Of a stretch of 64,000 nt of DNA, positions 62,189 to 64,000 are shown piece by piece. The position numbers and the translations under genes are program-made. The notes beneath the pieces are model-generated. The model did no database searches and was not told where the DNA came from. It was given only the letters and a program-made list of their open reading frames with translations. Origin of the DNA: Fervidobacterium gondwanense DSM 13020 (lineage in GTDB: Bacteria; Thermotogota; Thermotogae; Thermotogales; Fervidobacteriaceae). The stretch lies in contig NZ_FRDJ01000008.1 of assembly GCF_900143265.1 (NCBI RefSeq), positions 1 to 64,000 of the forward strand. The letters are read 5' to 3'. Each line of letters starts with the position of its first letter. Positions within the stretch are counted from its first letter, which is position 1.

Positions 62189-63126
62189 GAGACCCACCTA
62201 CCATTTTCTCCATCTTCCAGCAATCTCAGTCCTGGCTTTTCGATTTCACATCTATCGAAAGCATAGGGGCACCTTTCTCTAAACGGACAGCCCTTTATCT
62301 GTAGGGAAAGGTCTATGGGTCTTCCCGGAATGCCCTTGTATGATTCGAGGTCTTTTGAAATACTCGGAAGAGCCTCAACAAGACCCTTAGTGTACGGATG
62401 AAATGGCTTGGAGTATACTGATTTTGCAGCCCCTGTTTCTACAAGCTCACCTGCGTACATTATAGATATTCTATTCGCCAGTTCAAAAAGCAAAGATATG
62501 TCGTGGGTTATAAATATTGTTGAGAACTTTTCTGTCTTTCTTAGTTCTTCGATTTGTTGCAAAATCGACCTCTGTACAACAACGTCTAAAGCTGTTGTTG
62601 GTTCGTCCATTATTATTACGTTAGGTGATAACAGAAGTGCCATAGCGATAACTACCCTTTGTCGCATACCACCAGACAATTGATGTGGATAGCTCTCCAT
62701 TCTTTCGATAGGTATACCAACTAACTGTAATTTTTCTCTCACCAGATTGTATGAATCTTGCTTTGAATATCCGTGGTTTTTTATTAATGCGTCAGCCATC
62801 TGGTCCTTTATTTTCAAAACTGGGTTAAGGGAATTCATAGAACTTTGTGTAACCAGCGAGAATTTTTTCCAACGTTGTTTTCTTAGCTCAAATTCAGATA
62901 AACTAAGTATATCTGTACTATCTATAATGACCTTTCCTGAGATTATTTTTCCGGGTTTTCTCAGTAACTTAAGAGCAGCAAGGACAAGTGTCGATTTTCC
63001 ACAGCCCGATTCACCTGCGATACCATGGAACTCACCTTTTTCTACTTTTAGAGAGACATTCCTTACAGCGTGTACAAATTTATTTCTGAATTCATATCCT
63101 GCATTAAGATCAACTATCTCGAACAC
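62173..63126 (-). CDS. OppD-type ATP-binding protein of the second transporter
   Basis: 317 residues from GTG at 63126 with GGGGTGA before. Walker A G-E-S-G-C-G-K-S, signature L-S-G-G-M-R-Q-R, Walker B I-I-M-D-E-P, C-terminal C-P-F-R-E-R-C. It is 22 bp after the permease gene. It is shorter at the N-terminus than OppD of the first set. Confidence 0.9.
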   Translation of the reverse strand: MFEIVDLNAGYEFRNKFVHAVRNVSLKVEKGEFHGIAGESGCGKSTLVLAALKLLRKPGKIISGKVIIDSTDILSLSEFELRKQRWKKFSLVTQSSMNSLNPVLKIKDQMADALIKNHGYSKQDSYNLVREKLQLVGIPIERMESYPHQLSGGMRQRVVIAMALLLSPNVIIMDEPTTALDVVVQRSILQQIEELRKTEKFSTIFITHDISLLFELANRISIMYAGELVETGAAKSVYSKPFHPYTKGLVEALPSISKDLESYKGIPGRPIDLSLQIKGCPFRERCPYAFDRCEIEKPGLRLLEDGENGRWVSCHLY

Positions 63127-63148
63127 AGTATCACCCCAGTTTTAGCAC

Positions 63149-63955
63149 CTATTTAGAGCGTAGCCTTGGATTAGTTATTTCATCAATAGAAAAGCTTATC
63201 AACGCAAATGCCGTTCCAAGTAATACAATGCACAAACCCGGCGCAAGTACCCAGTACCACATGCCATTTAGAAGTGCATTTGCATTCTGTGCCCAATAAA
63301 GCATTGTACCCCAAGTGATTTTGCTTACGTCACTCAAACCGAGGAATGAGAGTGAAGCTTCACCTATTATTGCATAAAGGACTGAGTTGAAGAATATCGA
63401 CGCAATTAGAGATAGCATATTTGGCAACAGCTCTACGAAAATTATATATAGATTGCTTTCCCCAATAACCTTTGAAGCAACTGTAAATTCTCTGTTTTTT
63501 AAAGAAAGCATTTGAGATCTGATTATTCTTGATCCAGATCCCCAGCTTGTAAACGCTATTACTAAAATCACCATAAGTGGACCTCGTACCCTCATGTATG
63601 AGCTAATAACTATCATCAACGGCAAGCCTGGAATAACGAGGAATATGTCAGTAATGGTTGAGAGAATTCTATCAACAATACCACCATAGTATCCTGAAAT
63701 CATGCCTACAGCGGTAGCAATTAACGTCATCATTAAGCCGGTGGAGATTCCTATCGTCAGTGATAGTCTTGAACCATAGAATACTTGCGAAAGAATATCA
63801 CGCCCGAGTCTGTCCGTTCCTAACCAGTGTTCGCTTGACGGAGACTGATAGGGTAAACCTACCGTGCGAGTAGGTTCATATTTAGAAAGTAGCGGTGCAA
63901 GAATGGCCATCAGGATGAACATTAAGATTATTGCCAAACCGATTTTCCACTTCAC
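63149..63955 (-). CDS. OppC-type permease of the second transporter
   Basis: 268 residues from GTG at 63955 (AGGGGGT, 7 bp). Normal-length OppC with first helix at about 5-22, G-T-D-R-L-G-R-D-I-L-S and the permease loop A-S-K-V-I-G-E-S-N. It lacks the long external insert of the first OppC, so the two transporters are not recent copies. Confidence 0.88.
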   Translation of the reverse strand: MKWKIGLAIILMFILMAILAPLLSKYEPTRTVGLPYQSPSSEHWLGTDRLGRDILSQVFYGSRLSLTIGISTGLMMTLIATAVGMISGYYGGIVDRILSTITDIFLVIPGLPLMIVISSYMRVRGPLMVILVIAFTSWGSGSRIIRSQMLSLKNREFTVASKVIGESNLYIIFVELLPNMLSLIASIFFNSVLYAIIGEASLSFLGLSDVSKITWGTMLYWAQNANALLNGMWYWVLAPGLCIVLLGTAFALISFSIDEITNPRLRSK

Positions 63956-63960
63956 ATGAA

Positions 63961-64000
63961 TTACCCCCTAACGCGTGGATCCAAGAAGGCGTATAGAAAG
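63961..64000 (-). CDS. OppB-type permease of the second transporter, C-terminal fragment
   Basis: The last 12 codons are in the window and read F-L-Y-A-F-L-D-P-R-V-R-G before a TAA at 63961. This is the usual end of OppB permeases (Y-A-x-L-D-P-R-I-R). The rest lies beyond the right edge, where the binding protein is presumably also encoded. Confidence 0.75.
   Translation of the reverse strand, partial: FLYAFLDPRVRG

Noticed and set aside
1-64000. CRISPR arrays, rRNA genes and prophage genes
   Set aside because: No spaced direct repeats, rRNA sequence or phage structural genes were seen; the only mobile element trace is at the left edge.

Overview
The window looks like a chromosome segment of a thermophilic Thermotogota bacterium, most probably Fervidobacterium or a close relative. 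That placement is an inference. It rests on AT-rich DNA, strongly overlapping gene strings that mix flagellar and housekeeping genes, a CheX-type phosphatase, FlgH/FlgI ring proteins together with extended -10 promoters, and NagA next to a SIS-type GlcN-6-P deaminase.

Layout. 1-280: the start of an IS110-family transposase running off the left edge, with a structured non-coding leader that could be a bridge RNA. 281-8001 (minus): a second, non-flagellar-style chemosensory operon (HEAT-repeat protein, CheR, a frameshifted CheY, a double-Hpt CheA, a soluble double MCP, a double CheW). 8149-11155 (plus): flgA-flgH-flgI-flgJ. 11105-14509 (minus): clpX-tsaD and a divergent sliding-clamp paralogue. 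14695-18232 (minus): yceD-rpmF-plsX-glmS with promoter and terminator. 18372-30889 (plus): a long string fliF-fliG-exonuclease-PIN/PhoH-hypothetical-YhaN-like ATPase-pyrH-rbgA-cheX-nucleosidase-rluD-membrane protein, closed by a terminator shared with a minus-strand tRNA-Val. 31056-35990 (minus): secreted beta-propeller, Nudix, fliS and cheW genes. 36210-40275 (plus): a two-gene cassette of a membrane coiled-coil protein and a large SF1 helicase-nuclease. 40384-44326: DUF58, DUF4129-like and MoxR genes, with moxR inverted.

44394-61054 is the most coherent part: a peptidoglycan (muropeptide) salvage island. On the minus strand lie oppABCDF, an AmiE-like serine amidase, anmK, a SIS deaminase and nagA. 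On the plus strand lie namZ, nagZ, murQ, a GntR regulator and a BadF-type amino-sugar kinase. None of the hydrolases has a visible signal peptide, so the likely scheme is import of intact muropeptides followed by cytosolic dismantling to GlcN-6-P and fructose-6-P. Between the two arms lies a decayed SpoIID-type lytic transglycosylase gene. A second opp transporter (61244-64000, minus) runs off the right edge.

At least three genes are broken or look broken (cheY, DUF58, spoIID). The first two each need only one base restored, so they could be recent mutations or assembly errors.
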